Shown here one piece after another: positions 59,994-64,000 of a stretch of 64,000 nucleotides of DNA. Position 1 is the stretch's first letter. The number at the start of each line of letters is the position of its first letter. Under the pieces are notes generated by a model. That model was not told the DNA's origin. It searched no databases and saw only the letters and a list, made by a program, of their open reading frames with translations. The DNA is from Littorina saxatilis (lineage: Eukaryota; Mollusca; Gastropoda; Littorinimorpha; Littorinidae): the NCBI RefSeq assembly GCF_037325665.1, contig NC_090246.1, forward strand, positions 55,497,511 through 55,561,510, given 5' to 3'. The position numbers were made by a program, and so were the translations under genes.

Positions 59994-60778
59994 GCGCTTC
60001 GTTCAGTAATTATTTTCGAGATTTGCTCTATAAATCCCTTAGTGCACTGGGATTGTTTCAATAACGATATTGTCAGTACCGCCATAGAAAAAAGAAGATT
60101 CCAAATGCACATTTTGCAACGCGCATTTGAATAGGCATAACTGTGTGGTCAGGTCGTGTACACTGAGTAAAGATCTACTTTTGTGTGGGGTGTCTCAAGT
60201 GTGTCGTGCTTTCGTCACACGCATTTTAATTTCTGTTGGTAAATTCCAGTGTAGCGTTAATCTGAACAGTGATGATCTTTCAGAGAGAGCTCATTTGAAC
60301 TCGGAGAAAGGACTTTGCTCTTCATTATTTGCGATTCAAACCTCCAGTTGAGCTTCGACGGATAGACTGTGCGGAGTGACTCCCCTTGAAATGACTCGAA
60401 GCGGGACTCGACTGTTCGCACATTTTCAAAACAAATGTGGCATATTTCTCGTGTTGTATCTTCACTCATCGGGGAGTCTGATACTAAAATATGAACGGTA
60501 AGAATGCTCTGAACCCTACACGTATTATATCCCCATCGTTTTTTCGTTCACATTTGCCCAACATGTTAATTTGCTGAGCGGGGTTTATGTCGTCTGCTAG
60601 GGCAATCAAACCACTGCATGCAGTCTGCACTGAGCCTGCATGCACGAAGCAGGCTGGTCTTATATATATGGTAAGAACGTTCTGAACCCTACACGTTTTC
60701 GATTACGATTGTTCTTGCCTTGAAATAATAATTCGGAAACCATTCATTTACTGAACTGATGCACGAGTACAGACTCAT

Positions 60779-60849
<71 letters not shown>

Positions 60850-61948
60850 CACACACACACGCACAAACAGTAACACTAACACATGTGCACAAAATGAATC
60901 GAACCCGGATCACTTTGGCCATAGACTCTCTCGTGCTCTCTGTCTCTCTTTCACCGAGACCAAACACTGCATTGTAATTTCTTTGCCGAGACCATTTTCC
61001 CACCCGTTGTCTGGCTTGCACTGAAATCATGCTTTTCTCGTCACTGCGTGACGTGTTCGCCGCCCAAGTCTTCCCTTTAGTTCAGGCTGTTCGCAAAGCG
61101 ACCAGCCTCCCACCGCAAAAACTCACACCGTTAAGAGTGGCTTTTGTGATTTATTTCGCATTTAGGTCCCAGCTAACATTATGAAGTTTTAATACGATCA
61201 ATCGGACCTATTATCAAGTTAGTGTATCAACTTTTGAAAGAACTGCGCCCAGTAGTTTCCCAGCAATAAGCCGTTAAGTCGAGACAGACACACACACACA
61301 CATTTAAAGTCTGTTGGACCCTAGTACTGCGTCTTATATATGGTAAGAACGTTCTGAGCCTTACACGTTTTCGATTACGATTGTTCTTGCCTTGAAATAA
61401 TAATTCGGAAACCATTCATTTACTGAACTGATGTAGTCGTATTTCTGTGTAGTCTGCTACAGAGTCGATCGAGTCAGTCTTCCAAACTGGTCTAGCTGGT
61501 ACGTTATCGGAATAACACTTGTGTTTTCTGTTAGCCGCTGGGAATTGTATACTAACTCATCATTTGGTAATGTGGATGATAAGCTACATGCCACTAACAC
61601 GGCATATGAGAAGAATCTATGCAAGTCGGTGAAAATTGGATGAAACACAGCGACTTCTATTTTTAGATCACTGGCACTGGCACAGGCACATGCAATCTGT
61701 CAGAAAAGACCCACTTCTGCTTTAATTGAGAAGCAGGGAATTTATGGTCATTTGGTATTGTGGAGAATATAAGCTACATGTCATTAATTAATTCTGAGGA
61801 TGAGAGCACAGTCTCGCTTAGGCAAAGGGCGGAAGAATACGCTCTGTGGAAAAGTTAGCGCACTCCAAGAGTGCGCTAACAGTTTTAGCGCATCGCCATT
61901 AGCCAATCAACTGGTTCACATCAGTCATGTGACACCAGTACTTACTGA
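59994..61948. other. Gene-free region with a repeated 97 bp segment
   Basis: The segment TATGGTAAGAACGTTCTGA to TTACTGAACTGATG occurs at about 60,668-60,762 and 61,337-61,431, and a diverged start is at 60,491. A (CA)n run lies at 60,778-60,845, and a perfect hairpin at 61,854-61,880. No gene supported. Confidence 0.55.
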
Positions 61949-61950
61949 CA

Positions 61951-62012
<62 letters not shown>
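61949..62012. repeat. (ATT)n microsatellite
   Basis: About 20 uninterrupted ATT units. Confidence 0.95.
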
Positions 62013-62321
62013 CATTACAGTAACATTCTAAATAAAGCTTGTCTAAGCCAGATATGACTTAAAGGTACCGTTCTTCTCGCGTGTGTTATCTAACACATGT
62101 ACCACCACAGGTCTGTCCAGAATTTTACACGTGAAAAGATGCTCCTTCCATTTGGACTCATCCAAATACTCAACAGTCTGACTGCTTCTTGCGAAGAATG
62201 GCACTTGTTTGGTAACATTTATTTAGTAAATAAAACATGTAACTCTGCGAAATTAATTCAGCAAAACATGTTTATATTTTTACCGGCGGTATAGCCAGGC
62301 TGTAGATTAGTTGTATGTGTC

Positions 62322-62623
62322 ACCGGCACGGTTGGTAAGGCGTCCGCCCCTTGATCGGGAGGTCGTGGGTTCGAACCCTGGCCGGGTCATACCTAAGACT
62401 TTAAAAAAATTGGCAATCCAGTGGCTGCTCCGCCTGGCGTCTGGCATTATGGGGTTAGTGCTAGGACTGGTTGGTCCGGTGTCAGAATAATGTGACTGGG
62501 TGAGACATGAAGCCTGTGCTGCGACTTCTGTCTTGCGCACGTTATATGTCAAAGCAGCACCGCCCTCATACGGCCCTTCGTGGTCGGCTGGGCGTTAAGC
62601 AAACAAACAAACAAACAAACAAA
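62322..62623 (+). mobile_element. tRNA-derived SINE, recent copy with a shortened A box
   Basis: Same family as 5,654-5,912 with perfect 13 bp duplications AGTTGTATGTGTC (62,309-62,321 and 62,624-62,636). Relative to the other copies it lacks AGCCTAGT in the A box. Confidence 0.9.
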
Positions 62624-62636
62624 AGTTGTATGTGTC

Positions 62637-63370
<734 letters not shown>

Positions 63371-63502
63371 TATTCGGCCAATAAGCCTAATCCACACAGG
63401 AATAATAATTATAAAACACGATTGCCAGATGTTTATAATAGAGGGTTTTTCGTATCGCAAAGTAACAATTGTAAAAATGTCTTTTCAGTTCCGAATAAAA
63501 AA

Positions 63503-64000
63503 ACCAGTCGCGTAAGGCGAAAATACAACATTTAGTCAAGTAGCTGTCGAACTCACAGAATGAAACGGAACGCAATGCAATTTTTCAGCAAGACCGTATA
63601 CTCGTAGCATCGTCAGTCCACCGCTCATGGCAAAGGCAGTGAAATTGACAAGAAGAGCGGTTTAGTAGTTGCGCTGAGAAGGATAGCACGCTTTTCTGTA
63701 CCTCTCTTCGTTTTAACTTCCTGAGCGTGTTTTTAATCCAAAAATATCATATCTATATGTTTTTGGAATCAGGAACCGACAGGGAATAAGATGAAAGTGT
63801 TTTTAAATTGATTTCGACAATTTAATTTTGATAATAATTTTTAGATTTTTAATTTTCAGAGCTTGTTTTTAATCTAAATATAACATATTTATATGGTTTT
63901 GGAATGAGAAAATGAGGGAGAATGAGATAAACGTAAATTTGGATCGTTTTACAAAAAAAGTTTTTTTTTACAATTAATGACCAAAGTCATTAATTAATTT
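63503..64000 (+). mobile_element. TTTAGTCAAG-family MITE, cut by the window edge
   Basis: Left end AGTCGCGTAAGGCGAAAATA and both internal blocks present; continues past the window at TCATTAATTAATTT. Confidence 0.85.

Noticed and set aside
60127-60351. Possible small protein in the gene-free right part
   Set aside because: No splice context, homology or composition support; overlaps a frame on the other strand.

Overview
The window looks like nuclear DNA of a marine gastropod, probably a Littorina-like caenogastropod. Host genes have short exons in long introns. Dinucleotide microsatellites are dense, and the SINE and MITE families resemble ones I recall from periwinkle genomes; the genus is recall, not proof. 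Two 200-base runs of N are assembly gaps.

Layout. (1) 2.4-28.4 kb, + strand: a host gene of at least 14 coding exons for a coiled-coil adaptor of the TNIP/ABIN type, with a UBAN ubiquitin-binding motif followed by a C-terminal RanBP2/NZF zinc finger. Its introns hold SINEs, TA-flanked MITEs, an hAT-like element with another element nested in it, two copies of a repeat loaded with nuclear-receptor half-sites, a 4 x 117 bp array and a 32 bp minisatellite. (2) 21.0-27.3 kb, - strand: a broken DIRS-like tyrosine-recombinase retroelement with an internal GC-rich repeat array and an almost perfect 5S rRNA sequence. (3) 33.5-43.2 kb, - strand: a Methuselah/adhesion-like GPCR gene with signal peptide, 18-residue repeats, a somatomedin-B-like motif and TM1-TM3. 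A TA-flanked DNA element interrupts its first coding exon, and several frameshifts suggest a pseudogene or an error-bearing assembly. (4) 43.25-46.3 kb: a Tc1-like transposon with an internal 1,007 bp tandem duplication and a SINE just after its stop codon. (5) 47-57 kb: a cluster of about 0.9 kb MITEs, one of them split by a 3,266 bp transposon. (6) 57.9-58.8 kb, + strand: the last exon of a rhodopsin-class peptide-receptor-like GPCR. (7) 58.8-64 kb: repeats only.

The most striking object is the 3,266 bp transposon at 50,841-54,106. It has 165 bp inverted repeats and a CTA target duplication, and it carries one intact long reading frame. That protein shows no DDE transposase core I can recognise. 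It does carry, in order, the acidic residues of a FEN1/XPG-type PIN nuclease and a GCD...GIGK segment, then a C-terminal Cys-rich CxC motif. I know similar proteins only as unnamed invertebrate sequences.
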